Assembly (NCBI GenBank): GCA_028287785.1
Contig: JAQBOZ010000034.1
Coordinates: 31,831-95,830 of the forward strand
Length of the DNA stretch: 64,000 nt
From: Chlorobiota bacterium
GTDB taxonomy: Bacteria > Bacteroidota > Ignavibacteria > OLB7
Direction: 5' to 3'
Part shown: piece by piece, positions 53,411 through 61,779 of the stretch
How the letters are laid out: each line of letters begins with the position of its first letter
Position numbering within the stretch: the stretch's first letter is position 1
Notes under the pieces: model-generated
Told to the model about the DNA's origin: nothing
Databases searched by the model: none
Seen by the model: the letters and a program-made list of their open reading frames with translations, nothing else
Made by a program: the position numbers and the translations under genes

Positions 53411-54211
53411 ATGGCACTGAGCGCACACGATATAACATTCAGCTACGGCCCGCGCTTCGCTCTCCGCGTCGATACGATGACGGCGGATGCGGGAGAGCTG
53501 GTGGGCATCATCGGCGCGAACGGCTCGGGAAAGACCACGCTGCTGAAGATCCTCTGCGGCCTGCGTCCCGCCGCCACCGGCACGATCCTGCTGGACGGGA
53601 TGCCGCTTGAAGGATACTCCGCCCTGGCGCGGGCACGCCATCTCACCTACGTTCCTCAATCCCACAGGCCGGCGTTCGAGTTCACGGTGGAGCAGACCGT
53701 GCTTCTTGGCCGCGTCCCCTATCGGGGACTCTATGGCGGATTCGAGCGCGAGGAGGATCTTGGAGCGGCGGAGCGGGCGATGGAGTTGATGGAGCTTGAT
53801 GCGCTCCGCAACGAGCAGATCACCAGCCTCTCCGGCGGCGAGCTTCAGCGGGTGATGCTTGCAAGGGCGCTGGCGCAGGATGCAGGGACGCTTCTGCTGG
53901 ATGAGCCGAACTCCCACCTCGATATCGCCCATCAGCAGAGCGTCCTCGCCACGATTCGCGAGCAGGTAAAGCAACGCTCGATCTGCGCCATCGCATCGAT
54001 CCACGACCTCAACCTGGCGTCCATGTTCTGCGATCGGATCATCGCCATGGCGGGAGGGCGCGTGGTGGGGCAGGGCCGCCCGGCGGAGGTGCTGACCGCG
54101 ACGATTCTGCGGCAGACATTTGGAACGGAGCTGGTGGTGGAGCCGGGAGCGTATGGCGATGCTCCGGCGATCCGCTATACCTACAGGATGGCGGAGGACG
54201 CGAATGCCTGA
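53411..54211 (+). CDS. ABC transporter ATPase, iron/cobalamin-import (FecE/BtuD) type
   Basis: The 266-residue ATPase has Walker A GANGSGKTT, the signature LSGGELQR and Walker B TLLLDEPNSHLD. The Q-loop is YVPQSHRP, with FTVEQTVLLGRVPYRG, characteristic of siderophore, haem or vitamin B12 importers. Neither a permease nor a binding protein is adjacent, so it is orphaned in this window. Its stop overlaps the start of the DUF218 gene by 8 nt, so the two are translated together. The ATG at 53411 gives the normal N-terminus. Confidence 0.85.
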   Translation: MALSAHDITFSYGPRFALRVDTMTADAGELVGIIGANGSGKTTLLKILCGLRPAATGTILLDGMPLEGYSALARARHLTYVPQSHRPAFEFTVEQTVLLGRVPYRGLYGGFEREEDLGAAERAMELMELDALRNEQITSLSGGELQRVMLARALAQDAGTLLLDEPNSHLDIAHQQSVLATIREQVKQRSICAIASIHDLNLASMFCDRIIAMAGGRVVGQGRPAEVLTATILRQTFGTELVVEPGAYGDAPAIRYTYRMAEDANA

Positions 54212-55268
54212 GGAACCCACCGTAACGGCGCGGGAACTGGCGGAGCAGCGGGAGCTTGCCGATGTGGCCTCCTGGCTGGCGCCGTTTCTGTTCGCCGTGG
54301 CAACCACGGGGGAGATTCTCTCGCTGATTCTGATGACGATCTATCGCTACCGGAATCAGGCGCTGGAGCCGGAGTTCTTCAACTTCGCCAGGACCGCCAA
54401 TCTGCTCGGCTTTCTCTTCGAGTTTCCCTTCGTTCTTCTCTTCGGAGCACTCCTCTTCAACCGTCGGTTCCACTCGATTCCGCTGGCGGCGGCCGCCGCC
54501 GCAACGTCGTGTATCGGGCTGGTGATGCTGAGCGCCGCGCCCGCGCTGGTCTTTCCGGAGAAGAGCCTGCCGTATATCGGAGCATACGCCGGATACATCG
54601 GATATCTCCTCTTCAAGGCGGTGGAGCTGGGGATATTCGTCTCAACTCTCCGATTCCCCTCCCGCACATTTTGGCGCAAGGCGGTGGGAGTCGCTATTTT
54701 CGCTGCGTCGCTGACGGTGGGGACATTCGTGGTGGTGATAGCGATGGTGCTTATCAGCCCGATCGGCTCATCGATCATCGAGCAGCCGCGGCAGGAATAC
54801 GATGCCGGCGTGATTCTCGGGGCGGCGGTCTGGAGCAACGACAGGCCCAGCCCGGTCCTCCGCGAGAGGATCAACAAGGGATACGATCTGCTGAAGAACG
54901 GCACGGTCCAGTTCCTGGTCCTTACCGGCGGTCATGCGCCGAACGAACTGCCGGAGGCCGAAGTCGGTCGGCGGGAGCTGCTGAAGCTGGGAGCCGATCC
55001 GACCCGGATCGTGCTGGAGACCAGCACCAGCTCCACGCTGGAGCAGATCATCTTTATCCGCGATCAGCTTCAGAAGAAGCAGGGATGGTCGTCGTTTATC
55101 ATCGTCTCCGACCAGTTTCATCTGAAACGGGCGCTGGAGATCTGCCAGTTCAACGATATCGAAGCGCTTGGCGTGTCATCGGAATCCCCCCTTGGCCCGC
55201 AGAATCTGGCGCTCTATCATCTGCGCGAAAGCGTCGCGCTGGTGCTCTACTGGCTCTTCGGCGTGTAA
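54204..55268 (+). CDS. Membrane protein with C-terminal DUF218 (SanA/ElyC-like) domain
   Basis: The 354-residue protein has about five or six TM helices in its first 215 residues. A soluble DUF218 domain follows: YDAGVILGAAVWSNDRPSPVLRERINKGYDLLKNG, then LVLTGGHAPNELPEAEVGRRELLKLG and LETSTSSTLEQI. It ends IIVSDQFHLKRALEI. DUF218 proteins such as SanA and ElyC affect envelope integrity and lipid-carrier recycling, and the catalytic role is not settled. The N-terminal TM block is an addition compared with SanA. It overlaps the ABC ATPase gene by 8 nt. Confidence 0.8.
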   Translation: MPEEPTVTARELAEQRELADVASWLAPFLFAVATTGEILSLILMTIYRYRNQALEPEFFNFARTANLLGFLFEFPFVLLFGALLFNRRFHSIPLAAAAAATSCIGLVMLSAAPALVFPEKSLPYIGAYAGYIGYLLFKAVELGIFVSTLRFPSRTFWRKAVGVAIFAASLTVGTFVVVIAMVLISPIGSSIIEQPRQEYDAGVILGAAVWSNDRPSPVLRERINKGYDLLKNGTVQFLVLTGGHAPNELPEAEVGRRELLKLGADPTRIVLETSTSSTLEQIIFIRDQLQKKQGWSSFIIVSDQFHLKRALEICQFNDIEALGVSSESPLGPQNLALYHLRESVALVLYWLFGV

Positions 55269-55457
55269 GGCGCGGCCATCGTGATGACGGCGCATCGACC
55301 GGCATGCGAACGGCGCTGGCCGACGGGCTTTCATGAAAAACTATCCCCCTGATTCCCTGACCGGGATATGGACGGGGTGCGCTGATTGTCGTTCTTTCTT
55401 TTTCAATATAGGCTTGTCTCTCCGGCTCCTTTCCAGCCGGCGGGATGAGACGGGCAT

Positions 55458-55964
55458 ATGAGTTCTGAACATTCTTTCGATGATGAACTGGAGCGTCCGG
55501 TTCCCAATCGCCGGCTGGTACGGGAACGTGCCATGCAGGCCCTCTATGCCTACGAGATCGGGCATAATGTCGGGGGCGAGTCGATCGATTTCCTGGCGGG
55601 GCGGCTGGTCTATCCCGAATTCCGAAATCACTCCGAGCTGCTCGATTTCGCCCAGAAGCTGATGCTCCGCGTCTTCAACCATGTGGATGAATGCGACACG
55701 ATCATCAAATCGCTTGCGGAGAACTGGGATTTCCAGCGGATCGCCCCGATCGACAAGGTCCTTCTCAGGATCGGCCTCACGGAGATGCTCTTCTTCCCGG
55801 AGATTCCGACGAAGGCATCGATCAACGAGGCGATCGAGATCGCCAAGCGCTACTCGACCGACAAATCGGGGATCTTCCTGAACGGCGTCCTGGATGCCGC
55901 GCTCACGAAGATCAAGGCGGAAGGAAGGCTGAACAAGACGGGCCGCGGGCTGATCGAGGAGTGA
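55458..55964 (+). CDS. nusB: Transcription antitermination factor NusB
   Basis: NusB with NusE binds boxA RNA and supports rRNA transcription antitermination. The 168-residue helical product shows the family signatures RRLVRERAMQALYAYEIG, AENWDFQRIAPIDKVLLRIGLTEMLFFPEIPTKASINEAIEIAKRYSTDKSGIFLNGVLD shown here as one block in the C-terminal half, and a Lys-rich end. Length and motif order are normal. The ATG at 55458 adds a short acidic N-terminus. A downstream lipoprotein frame could start at a GTG overlapping its stop (GTGA at 55961-55964). Confidence 0.92.
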   Translation: MSSEHSFDDELERPVPNRRLVRERAMQALYAYEIGHNVGGESIDFLAGRLVYPEFRNHSELLDFAQKLMLRVFNHVDECDTIIKSLAENWDFQRIAPIDKVLLRIGLTEMLFFPEIPTKASINEAIEIAKRYSTDKSGIFLNGVLDAALTKIKAEGRLNKTGRGLIEE

Positions 55965-56041
55965 AGAGCCTCAGCGTATCGGGTCGCTCTCCGGCGGCAG
56001 CCGACGCCTCCTCCCGGAGAGCGCCATCTCCCGCGCGCGCC

Positions 56042-56482
56042 ATGCCCGGCGCCATCCTCCTTCTCGCGATCATCCCGTTCGCCATCCTCCTTTTCGCCGG
56101 CTGCGAGCCCCCCCCACCCCCGCCGGTCGCGGCCATCGCCGTCGACTCCATGGCCCGACGTTTCCTCAGGACGATCGAATCGCGCGATCTCGACGCCATC
56201 CGCGCGCCGCTGAACGCGCGGGGAAAGGATGAAGTAACATCCCTCTCGATGGCCCGTACCTTCGACTTCTTCGAGGGAGGATCGCCCACGGCCATCACGC
56301 TGCTGAACGCCGAGATCGCGGACAGCCCGCTTCCGGAGCCGGCGGAGCGGCATCGCCTGACCTATCGTCTGGACCTTCCGAACGCTCGAAGTTGTTATTA
56401 TTTCTTCGAGTTGATGATCGAGCACGGCGACAGCGTGATTTCCGGGTTCCGGGTCGAGCCTCGACAGGATCTGGCCCGATGA
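56042..56482 (+). CDS. Small lipoprotein, unknown function
   Basis: From ATG 56042 the 146-residue product has a lipoprotein signal (GAILLLAIIPFAILLFAGC) followed by EPPPPPPV. The mature part is NTF2-like in look: MARRFLRTIESRDLDAIRAPLNARGKD, then FDFFEGGSPTAITLLNAEI and RLDLPNARSCYYFFELMIEHGDSVISGFRVE. A GTG at 55961 overlapping the nusB stop would add 27 residues before the signal. I prefer the ATG for the signal, but coupling to nusB is possible. The role is unknown. Confidence 0.65.
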   Translation: MPGAILLLAIIPFAILLFAGCEPPPPPPVAAIAVDSMARRFLRTIESRDLDAIRAPLNARGKDEVTSLSMARTFDFFEGGSPTAITLLNAEIADSPLPEPAERHRLTYRLDLPNARSCYYFFELMIEHGDSVISGFRVEPRQDLAR

Positions 56483-56501
56483 ATGTTATTAAGCTTGGGT
56501 G

Positions 56502-57776
56502 ATGGCTACAATCACACCGTACGCGGCGGAGAAGCTGAAGGCGCTCCGCAGAATGAAGATGATCGCAACGGGAGCATTCCTCCTGATGACCGCGATCTTC
56601 TTTATCAGTGAACGATTCGGCACCGGCCGGATCATCTGGTTCATTCACTGGGACCATGTCAACGCATTCGCGGAGGCATCGATGGTGGGGGCACTGGCGG
56701 ACTGGTTCGCCGTGGTCGCGCTGTTTCGCCATCCGCTGGGAATACCGATCTGGCACACCGCAATCATTCCGAACAAGAAGGACGAGATCGGCAGGAATCT
56801 GGGTAATTTCGTGGAGACACGGCTCCTGTCGGTGGAAAATCTCTCCACGGAGATCGGTCGCTTTTCCGCGTCGCAGGCGCTGCTGAAGTTTCTCTCCTCC
56901 GAGGAACAGCGGAAACGGGCGGCCGGATGGCTTACCGAGGCCGTCGGCGCCATGGTGCGCGCGCTGGATGACCGGCAGATCGAGGGGATGATCGCCGACA
57001 TGGCCTCATCGCGCCTGCAGAAGCTGAACGCCGCCACCCTCCTCGGAAGCGGCCTCGATATGGTGATCGCCAGCAACAAGCATCACGAGCTGATCGATCA
57101 GACGCTCCGCCAGGTGGCCGACTGGGTTCCGTCGCGACGTGAGATGATCCACGAGTTTATCGAGCGCTCGGTGGAGCGAACCCTGAAATGGGGAAGCCGT
57201 CTGGTGCCGAAGGCGATGATCGAGCGGGCGACCGACCAGACGCTGGGCGCCGTGATCGATGTGCTGACGCAGGCCGCCGACGATCCCAACCACCCGATGC
57301 GGGCCGATCTGAACAATCGTATCGTCGAATGGGCGGAGAAGATCAAGACCGACCCGGAATGGATCGGGAAGATCAACTCCTGGAAGGATGAGATCATCGG
57401 GCATCCGGGGCTGCGAAGCTCGATCGCCGGGATCTGGACGCAGACAAAGGAATGGATTCTGAACGATATCGAGTCGGAGGATTCCACGGTGAATGGGTAC
57501 GCGCTCCGTGCGGTGGAATCGCTGAACGGCAGACTTCAGGACGATCCGGCGCTGCGGGAGACGATCGATATCCGCCTGCGCGAAGGGGTTATCACGCTGC
57601 TGAGCAGCAATCATCATGCGATCGGCGAGCTGATTCAACGGGTGGTGGATGCGTGGGATGGCGAGCAGCTCTCGCGCGAGCTGGAATTGAACCTGGGAAA
57701 GGATCTCCAGTACATCCGCCTGAACGGCACGTTCATCGGCGGAGTGGTCGGTCTGCTGATTCATCTGATCCGTTAA
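56502..57776 (+). CDS. DUF445 family membrane protein (YjiN-like)
   Basis: The 424-residue protein has an N-terminal TM helix (MIATGAFLLMTAIFFIS) and the family signature EASMVGALADWFAVVALFRHPLGIPIWHTAIIPNKKDEIGRNLG. A long helical middle follows. The C-terminus is LQYIRLNGTFIGGVVGLLIHLI, a second membrane segment typical of DUF445. The family has no established function. The upstream GTG at 56499 would add one residue. The gene follows the lipoprotein gene by 19 nt in the same direction. Confidence 0.88.
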   Translation: MATITPYAAEKLKALRRMKMIATGAFLLMTAIFFISERFGTGRIIWFIHWDHVNAFAEASMVGALADWFAVVALFRHPLGIPIWHTAIIPNKKDEIGRNLGNFVETRLLSVENLSTEIGRFSASQALLKFLSSEEQRKRAAGWLTEAVGAMVRALDDRQIEGMIADMASSRLQKLNAATLLGSGLDMVIASNKHHELIDQTLRQVADWVPSRREMIHEFIERSVERTLKWGSRLVPKAMIERATDQTLGAVIDVLTQAADDPNHPMRADLNNRIVEWAEKIKTDPEWIGKINSWKDEIIGHPGLRSSIAGIWTQTKEWILNDIESEDSTVNGYALRAVESLNGRLQDDPALRETIDIRLREGVITLLSSNHHAIGELIQRVVDAWDGEQLSRELELNLGKDLQYIRLNGTFIGGVVGLLIHLIR

Positions 57777-57823
57777 GAGCTTCCGGGGCGCGGATCGTAC
57801 TCGTCGCATTACTCAACATCCAC

Positions 57824-58420
57824 ATGAAGGCCATCCAGCTTTTTCTTCTCGGCGCGCTCTGCTGCGCGACCTGCTCGTGCAAACACCCCGGAGGCAATCA
57901 GAAACCGGCCTCCGGCGATACCGCGCGGCGTCAGACTTCGGGGAATCATGGGGGGGCGGGTGGGGTGGATGAGGAGATATCGGAAGGCGATCTGCAATCA
58001 CTGCTCGCCAGCGGGTTCAAGCTCTACTGGGGAATCAGGGATCTTGCGACGGCGGAGAAGGATATCATCGATGGGAAGCCGGTGGAGAGAATCGATCCGG
58101 CGAAAGCCCCGACGCTGGATGCATTGCGGAGCCGGTTTCGCCCCGTTTTCACCGACCGCGCGATCGACTCGATCTTTCGCGATTTCGGCGTCGTCGCGCG
58201 CGGCGGCAAACTCTGGATGCTTCGCGCCGCCGATGCCGACGTGGCCGATTATGACGCGGCCTCGCTTACCGACAGCGAGGCCGACAGCACGGGGATGACC
58301 GCCACGGTGGAGGTTCCACTCGGCGATTCCGGCCAGACCGATGAAATCGAAGTCCACCTCGCCATGAACGGAAACCGCTGGCGCATAGACTCCGACCCGT
58401 TCGGAAGGAATGGCGATTGA
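57824..58420 (+). CDS. Lipoprotein, unknown function
   Basis: The 198-residue product from ATG 57824 has a lipoprotein signal (MKAIQLFLLGALCCATC-SC) with several Cys, so the exact modified Cys is uncertain. A Gly/Ser-rich linker (GNQKPASGDTARRQTSGNHGG) is followed by a mixed alpha/beta domain (ALRSRFRPVFTDRAIDSIFRDFGVVARGGKLWML) and an acidic tail domain ending RWRIDSDPFG. It may belong with the DUF445 and NusB genes in one transcript. I do not recognise the family. Confidence 0.65.
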   Translation: MKAIQLFLLGALCCATCSCKHPGGNQKPASGDTARRQTSGNHGGAGGVDEEISEGDLQSLLASGFKLYWGIRDLATAEKDIIDGKPVERIDPAKAPTLDALRSRFRPVFTDRAIDSIFRDFGVVARGGKLWMLRAADADVADYDAASLTDSEADSTGMTATVEVPLGDSGQTDEIEVHLAMNGNRWRIDSDPFGRNGD

Positions 58421-58494
58421 TCTACCGCGAGGCCCCTGCATGCTGAGGTATCATGCCCCGGAGGTATGATGCCTCCGGCTACCGGCGGTCGATG

Positions 58495-58680
58495 TTATTT
58501 CTTGAACATTCGCGCAATCAGGGCAACCACGCCCACCAGCACCACGATCAGGATCAACCCCGTCCAGATGCCCGCCTTGAAGATTCCTCCAATCACATCG
58601 CATCCGGCCATGCTGAGGCTGATGGTGATCAGCGTCACGATCACGAAAAACTGCGCGATATAGTATCCTTTGCCGCTCAT
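58495..58680 (-). CDS. Small membrane protein (61 aa) of Bacteroidota type
   Basis: The product starts MSGKGYYIAQFFVIV and contains MAGCDVIGGIFKAGIWTGLILIVVLVGVVALIARMF. Two TM segments and a C-D-V-I-G-GIFKAG motif are visible. Similar small proteins are widespread in Bacteroidota, sometimes mislabelled as phosphatidate cytidylyltransferase. The length is far too short for that enzyme, so the function is unknown. GAGGATAAAGAG precedes the ATG at 58680. Confidence 0.65.
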   Translation of the reverse strand: MSGKGYYIAQFFVIVTLITISLSMAGCDVIGGIFKAGIWTGLILIVVLVGVVALIARMFKK

Positions 58681-58698
58681 CTCTTTATCCTCTATCAA

Positions 58699-59161
58699 TT
58701 GCTGTTGAACATCATTTCATCCTGTACTGAAATGATTTCAAACCACGGGCCAGATATTCTGCAATCAGAAGGGCTAATCATGTAATCGTTTTGAAATGCA
58801 TATTGTAGCGAATCAGGCGATGAGAACCGTTTTTTGATTTCATATCGAATGATGCCGTGGCTCATCGCGCAATGCTCTGCGTGATCATCGCTCCATCCGG
58901 GATTGATCGATCCAGGTTGGCTGATCTGGCAGCCGCGACTTTTCCTTCCGCAAGGTCTCATGAAATTCGGAACGGCATAGTGATCAAAATTATCGACGGG
59001 GGGAGGCACACAGCGGCGAAAATCGCCCGATTTTCACGATCAACCGGCAGATCTTGTTGGAGTCACAGTGGGCACCACTCTGGCACGACGATTGACGCTG
59101 AGGAAAGAACCGGTCCATCGGACTGGACCATGAACGATCAAGCAACCCCCAGGAGGATACA
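58699..59161. other. 463-nt gap without a supported gene
   Basis: Only short, composition-poor frames occur here. A TATTGTAGCG element near 58800 could be promoter-like. Nothing else stands out until the AGGAGG site at 59150-59160. Confidence 0.4.
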
Positions 59162-59449
59162 ATGTCGTTGAAGGACGCATACAAGGATAAGATGAACGCC
59201 CAGCTCGACGAGTGGGACGCCGAGGTGGCAAAGATGCGCGCAAAGGCCGACAAGTCGGAGGCCGATGCCAGGATCGATCACTACAAGGAAATCAATGGCT
59301 GGGAAGCGCACCGTGACAGCGCCCGCACAAAACTGAAGGATCTTGACACTGCGGCGGAGGATACCTGGGAGGATGTCAAGAATGGTGTTGAAAACGCCTG
59401 GAATGATGTCCGACACGGATTTACGAAGCTGACGAATCGTTTCAGCTGA
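59162..59449 (+). CDS. Small coiled-coil stress-response-like protein (95 aa)
   Basis: A perfect AGGAGG lies just before the ATG. The highly charged sequence YKDKMNAQLDEWDAEVAKMRAKADKSEADARIDHYK continues to AEDTWEDVKNGVENAWNDVRHGF. It is one long amphipathic helix with a terminal Trp/Asp repeat, like the sll1863-type stress-response proteins and ElaB/YqjD relatives, but without a membrane anchor. The strong ribosome binding site suggests high expression. The role is inferred only from resemblance. Confidence 0.75.
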   Translation: MSLKDAYKDKMNAQLDEWDAEVAKMRAKADKSEADARIDHYKEINGWEAHRDSARTKLKDLDTAAEDTWEDVKNGVENAWNDVRHGFTKLTNRFS

Positions 59450-59630
59450 TCCGCGGATCACATCATGGGTCCCTGGGCGCCGCTGCTTCACGGACGCATC
59501 CACGCCGTTTTGGTGGCTCGGCGTTGATATCGATTCGAGGCAGCCATGAATGCGTATGGAGAGAGGACGACCGCTCTCTCCATGCGTATTCCTTTTTACG
59601 GCATCAGCCGTCGGAATAACGCCGCGACGG

Positions 59631-60545
59631 TTATCGCTTCCATACCACGCCGAAGTTCAACCCCGATCCCGCGATGGCGTTCCTCCCGGAGATATAGCCG
59701 CCATACCCCACATTCAGATCCATCCCCTCGTTGGCAGCATACGTCATCCCGAACATGATCCGCGAAAAAGACTGGCTGAAGATAAGCGTGCTGGCCGGGA
59801 TGGTCCCCGGATCGCTGACCGCGCGGTCGAAATCGGCGGTGGAGTGGGAGCCGTCAAACACCCCCTGCAGCATAAACTCGCTGCTCAGATGAAGTCCCAG
59901 TTCCGCGAGATAATTCAGCTCGTTGGCAACGGTGTTTCTGATCCTGTATCCGCCGGAAAGCTGCGCGTACGCATTCATCCCGAGCATCGGAAAGCTGCTG
60001 CCGGCCGTAAGGGCGATTTCATAATCGAGGACGCCGCTGCCGAGCGGGATCTGCTGTAACGGGGAGCCGGTCGGCAGCTTTACCCCGAGCGTCACCGTGG
60101 CGGCATAGCTTCCGCCGGCCGGAATCAGGCGAATCCTTCCGCTCAGCCAGAGATCGCTGAGCCCGCTGGCCGACGCGGTTGTATCGCGCTTCGTAAGCTG
60201 ATTGTGCGCCTGGCGGACCGCCACCTTGTACTGCGTGGAGGCAACCCCCGTAAGCCAGCCCGTGAAGCCGTATTCGCCATAGAGGGTGATATCGGTAACG
60301 CCGAAGTTGGCGCCGCTGTAGTTGCTGGTATCCTCGAAAAAGGGATGGTGATCTCCGTCCATTCCATACTGATCGTCGGCGGAGAGCGAGGTAAGCCCGA
60401 TCTTGAAATAATATCCCCCATCATCCCGATTCCATGCCCCTCCCCCGGCCACGGCCGTGCCGGTCACCATCGCGAACAGGATAAGCGACAGCAGTGATCC
60501 GCGGATGCGGGTCGGCAATGATGGAAGGATGCGGAGCATCGGCAT
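59631..60545 (-). CDS. Outer-membrane beta-barrel protein (phenol MetA-like porin type)
   Basis: The 304-residue protein has a signal peptide (GSLLSLILFAMVTGTAVAGGGAW). Alternating beta strands follow throughout: YYFKIGLTSLSA, GVTDITLYGEYGFT, LSDLWLSGRIRLI, YAATVTLGVKLPTGSPLQQIPLGSG and DYEIALTAGSSF. The VKLPTG segment and strand pattern resemble the MetA pathway transport-porin family. It ends in an aromatic/basic VVWKR rather than the usual terminal Phe. It is followed 74 nt upstream on the same strand by a lipoprotein gene. Confidence 0.7.
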   Translation of the reverse strand: MPMLRILPSLPTRIRGSLLSLILFAMVTGTAVAGGGAWNRDDGGYYFKIGLTSLSADDQYGMDGDHHPFFEDTSNYSGANFGVTDITLYGEYGFTGWLTGVASTQYKVAVRQAHNQLTKRDTTASASGLSDLWLSGRIRLIPAGGSYAATVTLGVKLPTGSPLQQIPLGSGVLDYEIALTAGSSFPMLGMNAYAQLSGGYRIRNTVANELNYLAELGLHLSSEFMLQGVFDGSHSTADFDRAVSDPGTIPASTLIFSQSFSRIMFGMTYAANEGMDLNVGYGGYISGRNAIAGSGLNFGVVWKR

Positions 60546-60619
60546 GGATTGGGTGCGGGACCGGCTCGCGGCCGGAGATGGAACTCCGCCCGCGAGCCCG
60601 GCGTTCGACAGGGGGGCTG

Positions 60620-61378
60620 CTAGTTTACGGTGACCTCGTACTTGCGCTGGGTCATCCGCGTCAGCACCACCTTTTTTCCACGGAAAAACTTGATGACGTT
60701 AAGATAGCGAGTAAAGTAAACGTTTCCACGTCCACGCAGCTTCGTCATCACATCCTTCGGGATCTCGTAGGCGCCCACGCCATCATCCACAAGCTGGCGA
60801 TAGGTATATCCCGGCCCCTGCCAGGTGATCGACATGCCGCCGGAGACGGAGAAGGGGGAGTTCCAGCGGACCGGCAGCGGCACATCGCCCCGGATATCGG
60901 CGCCGGTGGCAAACGGAAGGACGCTGTCGATGCCGTCGATTTTTGGAACGGTGAACGATGCGGTATCGCCGCTGGAATCGGCCAGCTTCCAGATGTTGTC
61001 GTTCAGGACGGCGGCGCCGCTGGAAGAGCCAAGCCGCACTGTGTCGAGGCCGGTAACCCGGAGCTGCGCGCCATTGAGAAACACCATGGCCGGAAGCCTG
61101 GTAAGAAGCGAGGAATTGCTGGTGTCGTGCTTTACACGAAACTGCGCCTGAAACGCGCTGGTGTTGGTATGGCTGAGACTGTCCTTCAGGATTGTGGTCT
61201 GTGTGGAAAAGACCACGCCGCTCTCCCCGTAATAGTCGCCATCGGCCGGCTGATTGCTGGGAGCGAGCAGATCGAACGGGAGGACGGCGTTGCCGGTGAG
61301 GGCATCCACCGGGCGCGATTCACAGCCGGTGATGCCGGCAACAATCGTGATAAGGGCTAAAAAGAGGAAGAAACGCAT
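60620..61378 (-). CDS. Lipoprotein, unknown function
   Basis: The 252-residue product (ATG 61378; starts at 61408 and 61411 are alternatives) has a lipoprotein signal (FFLFLALITIVAGITGC-ESRP). The mature part is beta-rich: VFSTQTTILKDSLSHTNTSAFQAQFRVKHD, then PAMVFLNGAQLRVTG and FSVSGGMSITWQGPGYTYRQLVDDGVGAY. It ends with a basic strand pair (FFRGKKVVLTRMTQRKYEV). It may act with the downstream beta-barrel protein. I do not recognise the family. Confidence 0.65.
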   Translation of the reverse strand: MRFFLFLALITIVAGITGCESRPVDALTGNAVLPFDLLAPSNQPADGDYYGESGVVFSTQTTILKDSLSHTNTSAFQAQFRVKHDTSNSSLLTRLPAMVFLNGAQLRVTGLDTVRLGSSSGAAVLNDNIWKLADSSGDTASFTVPKIDGIDSVLPFATGADIRGDVPLPVRWNSPFSVSGGMSITWQGPGYTYRQLVDDGVGAYEIPKDVMTKLRGRGNVYFTRYLNVIKFFRGKKVVLTRMTQRKYEVTVN

Positions 61379-61465
61379 GGGAAATCTGGAGTTGATTGTC
61401 GTTCTCATCATTGGCGCTAAGTTACGTCGGGATTGTCCAACTCCGCCGCTGCCAAGGCAGCCATG

Positions 61466-61496
61466 ATATCCACATCAGGGGAAAGAATGTGGATAA
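61466..61496. promoter_or_regulatory. Two candidate DnaA boxes upstream of dnaB
   Basis: TGTGGATAA at 61488-61496 is an exact reverse-strand match to the DnaA box TTATCCACA, and ATATCCACA at 61466-61474 differs by one base. They lie in the 401-nt gap between a lipoprotein gene and dnaB, which otherwise holds no gene that I can support. They could regulate dnaB or be part of a replication origin. Two boxes alone are weak evidence. Confidence 0.4.
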
Positions 61497-61779
61497 CCAG
61501 GTGGAAAAGTTGTTGAAAGAATGTTGTTTGCAATCGCGGCCAAACCCCGTAAGATTGTTCCCCCTCGCGCGAGACACTTCAAGTTATACGTCGTATCGAA
61601 CGTACTATTGCGTTTGGCACATCTATCTTCCGCCGTTGGTTCCGCCCCGGGATATCGACCGGGAACTTCAGGGTAGCACTACTGTAGATCCAGACAATCG
61701 TTGCCGTTCGAAGCGCAGCTCAGCTCGATAGGGTCCTTTCTCCTTCCGCACATTTCAAGAGTTTGACGAGGCATCAACA

